Shown in pieces: positions 9,346-22,242 of a DNA stretch of 64,000 nt. The notes beneath the pieces are model-generated. The model saw nothing but the letters and a program-made list of their open reading frames with translations, made no database searches and was not told the DNA's origin. Source of the DNA: Vitis vinifera (lineage: Eukaryota; Streptophyta; Magnoliopsida; Vitales; Vitaceae); assembly GCF_030704535.1 (NCBI RefSeq), contig NC_081815.1:8504501-8568500 (forward strand). Direction: 5' to 3'. The position numbers and the translations under genes are program-made. Each line of letters begins with the position of its first letter. Positions within the stretch are counted from its first letter, which is position 1.

Positions 9346-11284
9346 AATATCTTTACATTCACATTTATTTTCATTTAATTTTATAATAATTAAATAATGA
9401 TAATTATAAAAATATTATGAATTAATAAATATAATAATTTTAAAATAATAAATATATAAAGACATAAAAATAAAATTAGAATATTATAATTTTCTTTTTA
9501 TTTTAAAGATATATTCATACTTAAATATTATATATATATATTTCATTCAATAAAATTTAAAATATTAATATATTTACATTTATCTTTATCATTTTATTTG
9601 AAATATATAAAAATGAAATATTATTAAAATTTTCAATTATATATTTTTAATTTCTTATAATTATTTTTAATTTTATATAATATAAATTATATATTTATGA
9701 TATCATTGGTTCGATTGCAGTTCAACCATCGATCCAACTAGTGAACCGTGATTTAATAATTTTTTTGGTTTAATGATTGGTTCGATTCTCAAAACATTAA
9801 GATGAACAAATAATTTTATTTGTGGGAAGATAAAGTAATAGAAAAATAAATGTAAAATGTATATTTTATTATTATTTATTTATGTGAATTACATTAAATT
9901 ACATTAACATAATTTAGATCAAAGAATGTGAAGTGTAAAACCACATCATACCACTTTGGGATAACATGCACAATGCATCATTTAAGTATAATTGAAAATG
10001 AAGGATGCATTCTTGAAAATAGGTATTGAGAATAACTTTTCAAAGCATTTATTAGACAATGTTTGCTTCAGGGATAAATTGAGAAAAAATATAAGGAAAA
10101 GAAAATAGAGGTGAAAGTAGAAAAAACAAAAAAGAGAGAGAGAGAAAAAAAAGTTTAAATTTAATAAATTATTTTTATATGTTTTTAAAATTTATTTTAT
10201 TTATTTTCCTTTATTATATAAAGATTAAGTGAATCTTTAGTAAAACTTAATACTTATTACTTAATAACTTAAATTGAATTTAAATTAAATTATTCTTAAG
10301 TTGTTAAATTAAAACTTATTACTTATTTTTTTATTTTAAGTATTAAGGTTGTTCGGTAAAATTAAACTAAAATTTATTTTAAGTTATTAAATTGATATAT
10401 TCATTCTCATTAGTTATAATTAATGTTTATTACTAAAACTTTTAACTAATATTTATTTTCATAAAAAATGAGTGATAAATGTGAAGTCATAGTTGTTAAG
10501 TATATTTTCATTAAATATGGGTAAATAAGATTTATAAAAAATTAGGATTAAGAATAAGGTAATTATTTTGACTTAATATTTAAAGTCATTTTTAACTTTA
10601 GGCTATGATATTAAGTTATTTTATCAAATATGCTTAATTTACTTAATAGTTTAAATTAAGTTATTAAGTAACTTTAAGTCATTAAGTTGATTTTAAAACA
10701 CTCTTTAAATAATTTAAAATATATAAAATTTTGACAAGTTTTTATTATATTTAATTCTCTTTTGTATTTTCTATAAATGAAACCAAACATGATAAAACTA
10801 TTTTTATTAATACTTGTTTCTTTTCTCAGTACTTTCCAAGAACTAACCATAGCGATGTTTATAGAACAAAAGGGTTTATTTGTTTAGTTTATTTTATTTT
10901 TTCATTAGAAAATGAAAAAATAAATGGAAAAATACTTATCTCATGTCTTTGTTTTATAAAAAGCTATATTCACAATTGATCGACTTCTTTATTAATTATA
11001 AGTATACTAATCTTTTTTTATCATACTATTAAATTAACCAATAAAGTAAATAAAACAAAAAGATAATAAACAAATATAATTAATTATTTTCAGTTAAAAA
11101 TAAGTATCAAATAAAAATAAAAAACACAATTGGTCAATTTCTTTATTAATTACATACATAATATGGTTTTCTATTATCAATTATTTAATTATTTTTCATT
11201 AAAAATCAATATCAAATAAAAATGAAAAACACAATTAGTCAATTTCTTTATTAATCATAGACATGCTATGTTTTTTTTTTTTTA

Positions 11285-11320
<36 letters not shown>

Positions 11321-13205
11321 CTATTCTATATATAAAAGTATGACCCGTTTAAAACATTTTTTACCTAAAAAGTCCCTCCTAAAGAATTTATATGCCCTTC
11401 CATATTTACTATTATTTTATATTGTTCTTTTGTGCCCCATTTATTCTCACAATTTACCTTCTTTATGTCATGTTAATCATAATTCAAGCTTGCAGTCAAC
11501 CTGAACACCTTTAATTTTTTGTTGGAAATAAATTATGTTTAATCTTAAATAAAAAAATTTTGAAAAAAAATTACCAAAGTCCAACAAAAGTTCCTACAAT
11601 TAGTTGACAACCATCCAAAATAAAGTCAAATTACATAAATTAAAATTAATTAACCAACGTATAAGTCCAAAAATTAAACAAAACAAATAGTAAAATTTCT
11701 AAAAAGTTAATAGGTAAATATTAAGGTTCAAGTACATTACCAGACATTAAAATAAACACTTACTTTTAAATCAAAACATTTTATTTTATTTAACTGTACA
11801 ACACATACACCTTTTGGTAATTAAATAGAAATGCTAATAAAAATATAACATATAATACAATGCACTGTTGTTCTCGGGCTTGTGTCGAAGGATGCGCTTC
11901 CATACTAATTACACTCCCCATTCGAAGTCTTTTCAGAATAAATTTTTGTATCTTTCACACTAGGAATCGCTCTCCTTCTTAATTTATCTTATTTCAAACC
12001 TTCACTTTTTATCATTTTTTTCTTCGATTTCACAAAATATTTAATCATTATTTTTGTCTTCACACAATTATGAATAAAATAAAATACAATAATTTCATAT
12101 ATTAGAAACCATTAATTTCCAAGATATACTTTTATTTTCCAAACATAACCATAATATTCCAATAATTAACAACAATAATTTTTCTCCAATTTATGTCAAC
12201 AACATCATTAACAATTCACAAATAATTCATATATCATAAAAAAAAAACCCTAACAATAATTGTATATATAGCACGAAAAAAAAAATACAAATATCACATA
12301 TTTATCTCCTAATAACAAATTTTATAATTTTTTTTTAAGAAAGAATATTAAATAAAATTACAGGGCTAAACCACCCTATCACAAATCGAGGAATCCAATC
12401 ATTTAAAAATCGGATTCCATAGAGATGTTCATCACCACAACTATAATATTTCCTAAAATCTTATGCAAAATAAAACAAGTTTGACTCACTAAATGACCCC
12501 CCAAAGATCGACGGGGTTTTTCCATGACGAATAAAACATTTTTCTAAAATCTCACATGAGATTGAGCACATTTAATTCTCTAAATGATCGCTTGAATATC
12601 GACAGTGTTTTTCCACTCCTAGTCGAACACTTATTTTTAAGTTTTTTTTTTTCATCATTTTTCACTTTTTCTTCTTCATTTCTTCATTTTTCCTTTTTAA
12701 GCTCCTTGAGTGGCTTCCATGCCACATAGAATTATTATTAATATTAATATTATTATTATTATTTATTTTTCTCTTTTTTTTTAACTCTCAATTGATGGCT
12801 TTTCATTCTTAATTTTATTATTATTATTTTTCATTCTATTTTATTCCTCTTATTTTTTTAACTTCTCATATTAATTATAACACATAACCTCAAATATGAT
12901 TTAATTTGTCACAAATTATTATATATTTTTCAAACTATTTTATTTTATTTTCTAAACTATATTTCTTAACCTTGATAAAAATTAATTTTTAATAATTCAA
13001 AACCCTATTATATTTTTATCCGACCCAATTCGAGACTTCAACCATTACTTTGCTAAGAAATTTTCAAACTCTTAATTTCCACATGACATAAAATACCCGG
13101 TTATTATACTTTATATTTTCCTTCTTTATACCAGAAAATGTCACTTTCATTTATTGTCTGTAAAGGTATATCCTCACAAATTTCAATTGTTAAATAATAT
13201 TGGTT
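9346..13205. other. Long AT-rich gene-poor stretch
   Basis: Nearly 3.9 kb with no credible coding sequence or RNA gene. It includes a (TTA)n tract at about 11,281-11,320 and an uncharacterised moderately GC-richer block at about 12,360-12,620. In that block a short theme (CTAAATGA..GATCGACGG..GTTTTTCCA) occurs twice, near 12,490 and 12,578. It probably contains old unrecognisable transposon DNA, but I cannot name an element. Confidence 0.5.
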
Positions 13206-13206
13206 C

Positions 13207-13209
<3 letters not shown>

Positions 13210-13290
<81 letters not shown>
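13210..13290. repeat. (TA)n microsatellite, about 80 bp
   Basis: An uninterrupted alternating TA run of roughly 40 units. Such tracts can extrude cruciforms and are highly length-variable. No gene is nearby. Confidence 0.95.
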
Positions 13291-13298
<8 letters not shown>

Positions 13299-13799
13299 TA
13301 GTTATTAAGAAAGTTAACAAAAGAAAAGGTAAAAATTTAAATTTTTCCATTGTCCTTGTTATTCTAGTTTTACCCTCTACAAAATCTTTTTTTTTTTTAT
13401 AAATTATTTATATGTGTCTATATTAGTTAGATTTTAAACTTGAATGCAATGGACTATGATCCCATATAAAAGTTCTTAGAATCTATGGTTGAGCACTTTG
13501 ACTTTGGAAAGTGGAAAAGAATAAGAAATGTGTGGGTTTCATGCAATAATTATATTTTACTTTAATTAAAATTCATAGACAAATAAAAATAAATATAATC
13601 TTTGAAAATAATATTTCTTTCTCTTGAAAAATGGAAAACAATTTAGAAAATCTTCTTCTATGGATAAATTTCATGGGGAAAAGATGAATTAAGAGAATAA
13701 AGTTTTTGAGTTTTTACGTTAGCATAGACAATATTAGTAATAGTAGTTTTTAAAAAAATAAAATTAATAATAAGTGACATAATATATAAAATCACATAA

Positions 13800-15065
13800 G
13801 TAATAAGGACCTCACGTCCGTCTAGGTATGGTGCCCCAAGACACTAGGCATGCAAAGAGGCATTTGAGCAACACCTTGATTTACTACATGCAACAAAGGC
13901 TTGGAACCGTTACACAAGAATTAACTCCAACAAGTAATTGTCCACTGACGTTCGTTTTAAAGTCGAGAGTTGTTACCTTTTAATGAGTCAATTATTAACA
14001 ATTATGACATTAATGAAGCATGAAAAACAATGAAAACTCCATCATTATAAAAGACCATCAAACAATCATGACAAGGTACACTCAAGAGTTTCATACTAAA
14101 CCTCTACCAACTTTTCCAATGATTGACTTAAGCATCAAAGGGGCGTGCTTGAAAAACCCTTTCGAACATTCCTTATTGTAGGAACGTTTGCGACTCAGAT
14201 TCGTGAGGACAACCAGAGGAGAAGATTGTAGGTCGTATACCAACAATTGACACCGTCTGTGGGAAGAGAACTAAAAGCCTTAAACTAGAATGGCTAACAT
14301 ACCTCCTAGAGTGCATCCTCATTCGGTGACCATGGATGATAGGTTCCATGTGTGGCAAAGCCAAAATGGAGAAAAAACAAGAAGAGCACAAGTAGTGCAT
14401 GCAATCCTTGCTTCAACATGCAAAGCAATTGAGATGGGAAAATGAGGAATTACGGGCATAAATGGCCATTGGACACCATGCAAACTGGAGGAGCCACCAA
14501 ACAACTAACTAAGTGGCCTCAAAGCCAGTGTGAAGCAAAATAACGAGAGTTCCCTCGCTTGACAGAGAACCATCATTGCAAGTAGACAATGAATTGTTTG
14601 CTAGTAGCTCCCCCAACCTGGTCGGCACTACGAGGATCCAAAATAAAGCAATTAGTTAGGAGAAGTTAAGCAGACGAAGCTACAAGTTTTGTAAGAAAAA
14701 AGCATAAGTGAGGATCAAAGTGGAGGCCACATATGTTGAGTGCTTCGAGAGCCCAGTCCAATCACCCGTAGGAGAATGCTCCACCAATCCGTTTACCAGA
14801 ACGCATGTATCCTAAGCTTCAGTCCCACGGGGCATTGCTAAAGGTGTCATTGGGCACAATGAGTAGGCTGTTGAATGATATGTTGTTCACGTTGTTTGAC
14901 CATCATATAGTCACTTACGAACTGCCTAGAGGATTCATAGTTCCAAAATTTACTATGTATAATGGGTCGAGTGATCTCTTTGATCATTTAATGCATTTAT
15001 ATTAAATGATGACCCTAAATATAAACAACGATTTGCTAGTATGCAAAGTCTAAGATAGACTGGAG
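13800..15065 (+). mobile_element. Gypsy retrotransposon remnant: LTR end, primer site and gag piece
   Basis: About 13,800-14,240 looks like the right half of an LTR. It is followed by TTGACACCGTCTGTGGGAA (14,247-14,265), close to the TTGGCGCCGTCTGTGGGAA primer-site motif of plant gypsy elements. A gag-like start MANIPPRVHPHS lies at 14,291. Further on, a fragment with KFTMYNGSSDLFDHLMHLY (about 14,946-15,003) matches the retrotransposon gag signature. Stops and frameshifts are frequent and pol is absent. It is an old truncated copy, interrupted to the right by other repeats. Confidence 0.7.
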
Positions 15066-15303
15066 TCACTTAAGCTCACAAAGTAAGCTTTATATTAATT
15101 CCCTTAAGGGTTTAGGTATTACAGTCTTGCTATTTAGTTTTCAAGAAGAAGGAACCCTAACCTCTATTCCTACAGAGAGGATTCTGCCATCCTCAAGTGC
15201 CAAGGTCTTGGAGAAAGCCAATAGGCAAAAGATCACAAGGTTTTTAAGATCTGTACAACCTCTTCATTACCTAGAATTGATTTGAGAACATCTAGATCAC
15301 AAG
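15066..15303. other. Repeat-derived flank, split by the hAT-like element
   Basis: Non-coding, moderately repetitive sequence that continues in character after 16,411. It is probably part of the same unidentified retroelement leader or LTR. No gene is visible. Confidence 0.35.
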
Positions 15304-15384
15304 CAAGGTTTTTGAATATCGATAAGTAAAAAATTATTCAAAATTCATGAAAATATTTAGAGAAATTCCAAAAAATGATAAAAT

Positions 15385-15421
<37 letters not shown>

Positions 15422-16402
15422 GTTATTTTTTAAGTGTAATTGACATTGGTATGGTTAAAGAAAAAAATATCAGTAAACAAGGATATGTTGGTATCAATAA
15501 TTTATTCTTTATCTAATGAAATTAATTTTAATTTATAAAATATTAGAACTTAATTATTATTATTTTTATATTTTAGTATTTTTTGAATAAATTTATATTT
15601 TTAATATTTTAAAATAAAAAATTCAAAATTAAATAAAATTAAAATGATAAATATAAAAAAATTTAAAAGTGAAGTGATAATAATTTTTTAAAATAGGATT
15701 AACGAGATAAATGATGATACATTTAATATTAAAATTATAATTTATTTAATTCAAATGCATTCAATAATGTAAAATAAATGATGATGCATATATGACTTTT
15801 TAAATTTTAATTATCATATAAATGATATTAAAAAATATTTATTATGAAAATTATAATGATGATTTTTATATATTTATTAATTAATTAAATAAATTTTAAA
15901 ATAAAATAATTAAAATTTACTTATATTTTTTTTTAATAATGAACTTTAAGATATTTTTTATCATAAGATATTAACAAGTGGAAACTTGGCCTAGTGGCGA
16001 TCAAGCTTGAACCCAAGCAACATAAATGAAATTTAAAAATTTTGAAATTTGAAATTTGAAGGGGTAGGCGAGAGGCAGAGTTGACCACGTGAGTTGACCG
16101 AAAAAATGGGGAAATCTAGGCCATTAGATTCGATGCACGAAGGAAATGGCAAAAAAAATCACTGATATTTCAATGATTTTTTGTCCTATCCTCTGCTTGC
16201 CGCTACGCATCACCCCACACTTGATTTTTCACCGATGTATCTCATCTGAATTGATATATCGTCGATATTTCGATGATTTTACCAAAATTTTGTTGATATT
16301 CCTACTGATCGATAATCGATGCCCAATATCATTTCAGATACCACCGATATCCGATATTTCGTAGATATTTTTAGTGAAAAAAAATTGACATTTCAATCCT
16401 TG
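15304..16402. mobile_element. Non-autonomous hAT-like DNA transposon with GATATTTC-type iterations
   Basis: The element opens with CAAGGTTTTTGAATATCG. Its other end, read on the minus strand, opens with CAAGGATTGAAATGTC, so the two form short imperfect terminal inverted repeats. Both sides are flanked by ATCACAAG (15296-15303 and 16403-16410), an exact 8-bp direct repeat (9 bp if the preceding G is counted). Eight-base duplications with CA-A/G-GG termini are characteristic of hAT elements. It has no transposase coding sequence. The right third (16,165-16,380) is a mosaic of GATATTTC, CGATATCG and similar words. It contains a (TA)n run at about 15,388-15,416. Confidence 0.65.
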
Positions 16403-16410
16403 ATCACAAG

Positions 16411-17427
<1,017 letters not shown>

Positions 17428-17433
17428 TTTATG

Positions 17434-18170
17434 GCTATGTTTGGTTAGCCGGATATAGCATGGGATAAGATAAGTTATCCCATCACTTATCATATCTTAT
17501 GTTTAACCAAACATGAGATATGATAATTTGTGAGATATATTATTCACCCTCTATTTTTCATCTCTTTCATATGAGATATATTAATCCATGGGAAGATATG
17601 AGATATACATATCCCATGTATCAAAAATTTATTTATTTTTATCAATTTTTATTTTTATTTTTAATATATTCATTTTATAAAATAAATATTTTTACTATAA
17701 ATTAAATTTACGATTAAAAAAGAAAAACTAAAAAAAATATTTATAAAATAATATTAATATAAGATATATATATATTATTTTTATATATTAAACAATTTAA
17801 AATAAAAAAATTTATTTGTAAAGTTTAAATATTTTAATCATAAATATTGTTAAACAAAAATGAAATTTCATTTTTTTTAAATAAAAAATATTTGAATGTG
17901 ATATAATTTTTATTTTAAATGTGGAAAAAGAATATATAATTCATATTATTTTTTTTTATTAATTTTGCAAACTAAATATAAATATAATATAATATAGCAT
18001 ATCCCATTGGATATGTAATTTTAAAATATTATATATATAGAAAATGTATATCTAAAGATACCATATCCCATTGGAAATCATATCTTAGGATATGTACATG
18101 ATTTCCAATGGGATATGATATCATAGGATATACAAATCTTATTTTATCCTATTTTGCCAATCAAACGTAG
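17434..18170. mobile_element. MITE, about 737 bp, flanked by TTTATG
   Basis: The left end GCTATGTTTGGTTAGCC matches the right end read in reverse, CTACGTTTGATTGGC, as imperfect inverted repeats. TTTATG occurs on both sides (17428-17433 and 18171-18176). The interior is AT-rich and full of ATATCCCAT/ATGGGATAT words near both ends, giving strong self-complementarity. There is no transposase. The superfamily is uncertain because the duplication length does not settle it. Confidence 0.6.
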
Positions 18171-18176
18171 TTTATG

Positions 18177-18924
18177 AAAATAATAACAAGACATTAAGTA
18201 CTTAAATCTGCGACCTACTATTTGTTGTATACAATCTCCCCATGAATTGATATTTGTAATATAATAAAGTGAAATCTATCAATCTCTCAAGATTACTTTT
18301 ACAATCCTTGAGAGTTCTAGATCCTTCTATGTGTGATCAATTAACATATCTTAGTTCATAATGAGCTATGTCAAGTTCCACTTAAGGAACTACTATAACC
18401 ATAATTTTCCTGAACACATTTCCTTAACATCACTCAAGGGGACATGTTGTCTTAATCACATGAGATATGATGGTGTTTCTATTGAAAATACTTGTTGCTA
18501 CCGACTTCCATCAATAGTGATCCAATCCATAGGGAATATTTGATTACTTTAGGATCTTACTCGTAGGTCCAATCCATTGTTAACTTTAGCACAAACTTAG
18601 TATCTCTCTCAAGGTTGAGAGACACTATAACATAGCAGCTTAATGAAGTTATAATTATCTAATGGTCTTATGTTATGATATAATGTAAGTCTTGTCAAAT
18701 GTGTAACTATATATATTAGTGCACCCACTATGAGAAATTCATTCTAATGACCAAGACCAACCATCCTTCCAATTAGAAGGTAGTCTAATATAACATCTAA
18801 TAAATTGTTTAAGTCCATGAATTGACTATGAATAAATCATTTACTTGCAAAAAATTCATAACTAGATTTTCCTTGCATCTCCTAATGCACCCAAGTCATA
18901 TACAATGAAGGAGATGAAAAACAT
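18177..18924. other. Repeat-like intergenic DNA, no gene
   Basis: Moderately complex sequence with no coding potential that I can support. It reads like the non-coding part of a retroelement and continues into the 200-bp tandem repeat. Confidence 0.35.
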
Positions 18925-19375
18925 AATGCTCATAAGGTACAATACATGAAATAAGGATAAATTAAAATGCAATTAAAACTTTATTAAATAAATCATAAAC
19001 TCCAAATTTGTTACATTATGCTATGTTTTTAAGGGTTCTATCTTAGCAATAAAGTGGATGACGATCTACCTCTAAGATACAACGATGGAATTATAGAGAT
19101 TTGATATTCCTTCTTGCAAGACAGAATGCTCATGGGATACAATACATGAAATAAGGATAAATTAAAATGTAATTAAACTTAATTAAATAAATAATAGACT
19201 TCAAATGTGTTACATCATATTATGTTTTTTAAAGATTTTATCCTAATAGTGAAGTGGATGATGATTTACCTCTAGGATAGAACAATGGGATTATAGAGAT
19301 TTGATGTTCTTTTTTGTAAAACAGAATGCTCACGAGATACAATACATGGAATAAGGATAAATTAAAATGTGATCT
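18925..19375. repeat. 200-bp tandem repeat, about 2.3 copies
   Basis: The phrase AATGCTCAT/CACG..GATACAATACATG..ATAAGGATAAATTAAAATG begins at 18,925, 19,125 and 19,325, an exact 200-bp spacing. The first two copies align along their whole length, including TTATAGAGATTTGAT, and differ by scattered substitutions. The third copy is cut off after about 50 bp. It has no coding meaning. Confidence 0.85.
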
Positions 19376-20112
19376 ACCTATACAGTTACCATATATACTT
19401 ATGAAGGTTAGCCATTTATCATTTATTCTTCCCACAGGACACCCGTCCTTGAAAAAGACATAGAATGCTAAACCATTCCTTCTTTAGGGAGGGAATCCAT
19501 CCTCTACCTTATAAGCGTTTTGCATTGGTTGGTTGCCTCCGAAGAAAGGCCCCCAGAATTCTCCCTCAACTCGTTTCGCAGGAATTGGAATTTTGGAGCA
19601 CGAGAGGGGAACGGGACAGGGAAAAAAATGCTTTTCCTTTCATCACCTTCACACAAGAAGGTAATGTGGTATAGGTACATGCTATACTATAATATGAGTC
19701 GGTAGAAGTGATGATGGAGGAAAAGCTAGCAATTTGCAGGGGATGACAATGACGCCCAAGTTTATCACTTGGGTAGGAAAGTTATTCCTTTAAAATTTCA
19801 CCTGCCAAGCCCCCTGTGATCAACAATCCACCATGAATTCACTAACAGGAGTGATGGGGATCCAGTATCCAAACATCTCGAATTACAGTAATAAACATAT
19901 TTAAAGAAGGAAGGGAAAGCAGCTATGAATTGAAAGGGAAATTAACTCACTCATTTAATTAAACCCTATTACAAGGCCCTATTTACATATGTTCTTAGTA
20001 ATATCAAACCAGAAAACAGAGCATATAGACCCCCCCACCCAAACACTGCAGGTGGAAAACAAAACAGAGAAACCCAAATTAAACCTTCCACACCTCTCTA
20101 CAATTGAGAGAT
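19376..20112. other. Intergenic region and HSP70 3' flank
   Basis: Contains the 3' UTR side of the minus-strand HSP70 gene. Two short overlapping open frames (19,465-19,705) have no recognisable features and are probably chance. An AATTAAA-like signal on the minus strand (TTTAATT at about 19,954) could serve polyadenylation. Confidence 0.45.
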
Positions 20113-22083
20113 TTAATCAACCTCTTCAATCTTGGGCCCTGCACCGCCGCCTGAGCCGGTGGAGCCCCCGTAGCCCGCACCAGGCATGTCACCGGCACCG
20201 CCCATGGACGCATCTCCACCACTACCCTGATACATTTTCGCGATTATGGGATTGCAGATGCCCTCCAGCTCCTTCAACTTGTCCTCAAACTCTTCCACCT
20301 CTGCCAGCTGGTTCCCCTCCAGCCACCCTATCGTGTCCTCCACCGCCTTCTCTATCGCCTGCTTGTCGGGCCCACTCAACTTCCCGGCGATCTTCTCGTC
20401 CTTCACGGTGTTCCTCATGTTGTAGGCGTAATTCTCCAGCGAGTTCTTCGCCTCCACCTTCCTCTTTACTTCCTCATCCTCAGCCTTGTATTGCTCCGCG
20501 TCTTTCACCAGCTTCTCAATCTCTTCCTTACTCAGTCTTCCCTTGTCGTTGGTGATGGTGATCTTGTTCTTCACTCCGGCGGTTTTGTCTTCTGCCGACA
20601 CGTTCAAAATGCCATTGGCATCTATATCGAAGCAGACATTGATCTGGGGCACACCTCTCGGCGCCGGCGGGATTCCGGTTAGTTCAAATTTGCCTAGAAG
20701 GTTGTTGTCCTTGGTTCGAGCTCGCTCGCCTTCGTACACTTGGATCAGAACTCCAGGCTGGTTGTCGGAGTATGTGGAGAAGATCTGCTCTTTCTTCGTG
20801 GGAATGGTGGTGTTGCGAGGAATCAACACGGTCATGACTCCGCCAGCGGTTTCGAGGCCGAGACTGAGAGGCGTGACATCTAGAAGTAGCAGATCTTGTA
20901 CTTTCTCGTTGCCTTCACCGCTCAGAATAGCAGCTTGAACAGCGGCTCCGTACGCAACGGCTTCATCGGGGTTGATGCTCTTGCAGAGCTCTTTGCCGTT
21001 GAAGAAGTCCTGCAAGAGCTGCTGAACTTTGGGAATTCTGGTCGACCCACCGACGAGGACCACCTCATGGACTTGGCCCTTGTCGATCTTAGCGTCGCGG
21101 AGGCACTTCTCCACCGGCTCCATACACTTCCTGAACAAATCCATGCACAGTTCCTCGAACCTCGCTCTCGTGATGGTTGCGTAGAAATCAGTCCCCTCGT
21201 ACAGAGAATCAATTTCGATTGTGGTCTGCGTGGTGGAAGACAGAGTCCTCTTGGCCCTTTCGCAAGCAGTCCTCAACCTCCTCAGAGCCCTTGCATTGCC
21301 GCCGATGTCCTTCTTATGCTTCCTTCTGAACTCCGAAACGAAGTGATTCACGAGTCTGTTATCAAAATCCTCACCACCCAGATGGGTATCTCCAGCTGTG
21401 GCCTTCACCTCGAATATGCCCTCCTCAATCGTCAGCAGAGAAACATCAAACGTTCCGCCACCAAGATCGAAGATAAGCACATTCTGCTCACCCTTTCGCG
21501 ACGCCTTCTTGTCCAACCCATAAGCAATTGCTGCAGCAGTAGGCTCGTTGATGATTCTCATCACGTTCAGCCCCGCAATAGCTCCAGCGTCCTTGGTTGC
21601 CTGCCTCTGAGAATCGTTGAAGTAGGCCGGCACCGTAACCACGGCGTTGTTCACACTGTGCCCCAAGAACGCTTCCGCTGTCTCCCTCATCTTCACCAGC
21701 ACCATCGACGAAATCTCCTCCGCTGTGAACTTCTTCTCCTCACCTTTGTACTGAACAACAATAAAGGGCTTGTCGCCTGGACCCGGAACCACCTTGAACG
21801 GCCAGAGCTTCATGTCGCCCTGCACTGATGGGTCGGAAAACCTCCTCCCAATAAGTCGCTTGGCGTCGAAGACTGTGTTATTAGGATTCAAAGCCACTTG
21901 ATTCTTCGCCGCATCCCCGATCAAACGCTCTGTATCGGTGAAAGCAACGTAAGAGGGAGTAGTCCTGTTACCTTGATCGTTGGGGATGATCTCGACTCGG
22001 TCGTGTAGCCATACACCCACGCAGCTGTAGGTGGTGCCCAAGTCGATGCCAATCGCCTTCCCCTCAGCCTTGGAAGCAGCCAT
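20113..22083 (-). CDS. HSP70: Cytosolic heat shock protein 70 (HSP70), intronless
   Basis: A 656-residue ATP-dependent chaperone, the normal length for plant cytosolic HSP70. The N-terminal nucleotide-binding domain (about residues 1-390) has the three family signatures: IDLGTTYS (13-20), [14 protein letters not shown] (about 203-216) and [17 protein letters not shown] (about 340-356). The substrate-binding beta domain (about 400-510) and helical lid (510-620) follow, then a Gly-rich tail ending EEVD, the docking site for TPR co-chaperones. There is no signal peptide, transit peptide or HDEL, so it acts in cytosol and nucleus. The whole reading frame is a single exon. Constitutive plant HSC70 genes usually have an intron near codon 72, and intronless members are typically heat-induced; the upstream heat-shock element and TATA box agree. 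It lies head-to-head with the IF3 gene. The long open frame on the opposite strand is a known by-product of HSP70 codon bias. Confidence 0.97.
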   Translation of the reverse strand: MAASKAEGKAIGIDLGTTYSCVGVWLHDRVEIIPNDQGNRTTPSYVAFTDTERLIGDAAKNQVALNPNNTVFDAKRLIGRRFSDPSVQGDMKLWPFKVVPGPGDKPFIVVQYKGEEKKFTAEEISSMVLVKMRETAEAFLGHSVNNAVVTVPAYFNDSQRQATKDAGAIAGLNVMRIINEPTAAAIAYGLDKKASRKGEQNVLIFDLGGGTFDVSLLTIEEGIFEVKATAGDTHLGGEDFDNRLVNHFVSEFRRKHKKDIGGNARALRRLRTACERAKRTLSSTTQTTIEIDSLYEGTDFYATITRARFEELCMDLFRKCMEPVEKCLRDAKIDKGQVHEVVLVGGSTRIPKVQQLLQDFFNGKELCKSINPDEAVAYGAAVQAAILSGEGNEKVQDLLLLDVTPLSLGLETAGGVMTVLIPRNTTIPTKKEQIFSTYSDNQPGVLIQVYEGERARTKDNNLLGKFELTGIPPAPRGVPQINVCFDIDANGILNVSAEDKTAGVKNKITITNDKGRLSKEEIEKLVKDAEQYKAEDEEVKRKVEAKNSLENYAYNMRNTVKDEKIAGKLSGPDKQAIEKAVEDTIGWLEGNQLAEVEEFEDKLKELEGICNPIIAKMYQGSGGDASMGGAGDMPGAGYGGSTGSGGGAGPKIEEVD

Positions 22084-22200
22084 CGATGAATCTCAAGAAA
22101 CTCACAATTATCAGAAAGAGTACACTTGAATGAGCGCCTTTCAAAACTGATTTTTGATCGCTTTCAATTTTTCTATGCAGTAATCAGCGGAAAGAGATAG

Positions 22201-22207
22201 TTTTATA
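22201..22207 (-). promoter_or_regulatory. TATA box of HSP70
   Basis: Read on the minus strand this is TATAAAA, 118 bp before the start codon. It predicts a transcription start about 30 bp downstream, near 22,170, and a 5' UTR of about 85-90 nt. Confidence 0.7.
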
Positions 22208-22229
22208 GGCGTTTTTGATGAAAAATTGA

Positions 22230-22242
22230 GAACTTTCGAGAG
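22230..22242 (-). promoter_or_regulatory. Heat-shock element upstream of HSP70
   Basis: GAACTTTCGAGAG contains the alternating GAA-nn-TTC-nn-GA(g) units bound by heat-shock factor trimers. Two units are perfect and the third is one base off. It sits about 25 bp upstream of the TATA box, the usual position in heat-inducible plant genes. Looser TTC-rich units lie further upstream at about 22,317-22,356. Confidence 0.6.

Larger units (their letters stand above)
3054..9799. mobile_element. Candidate composite (gene-fragment-carrying) DNA transposon
   Basis: The left end reads CAATGTTTTAAAAATTGAAC (3054-3073). The right end, read on the minus strand from 9799, begins TAATGTTTTGAGAATCGAAC, so the two termini are imperfect inverted repeats. 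Flanking 8-mers are GGATGAAT (3046-3053) and AGATGAAC (9800-9807), matching at 6 of 8 positions, which would suit an old hAT-type 8-bp target duplication. Inside lie pieces of at least two unrelated genes (RPL9, DUF1685), a young copia element and gypsy-like non-coding sequence. This is an inference: two separate copies of one repeat family in opposite orientation would give the same ends. Confidence 0.3.

Noticed and set aside
20896..21828. 310-codon open frame on the plus strand, opposite HSP70
   Set aside because: It lies wholly antisense to a strongly conserved HSP70 coding sequence. Long antisense frames are a known by-product of HSP70 codon usage, and it has no recognisable domain.
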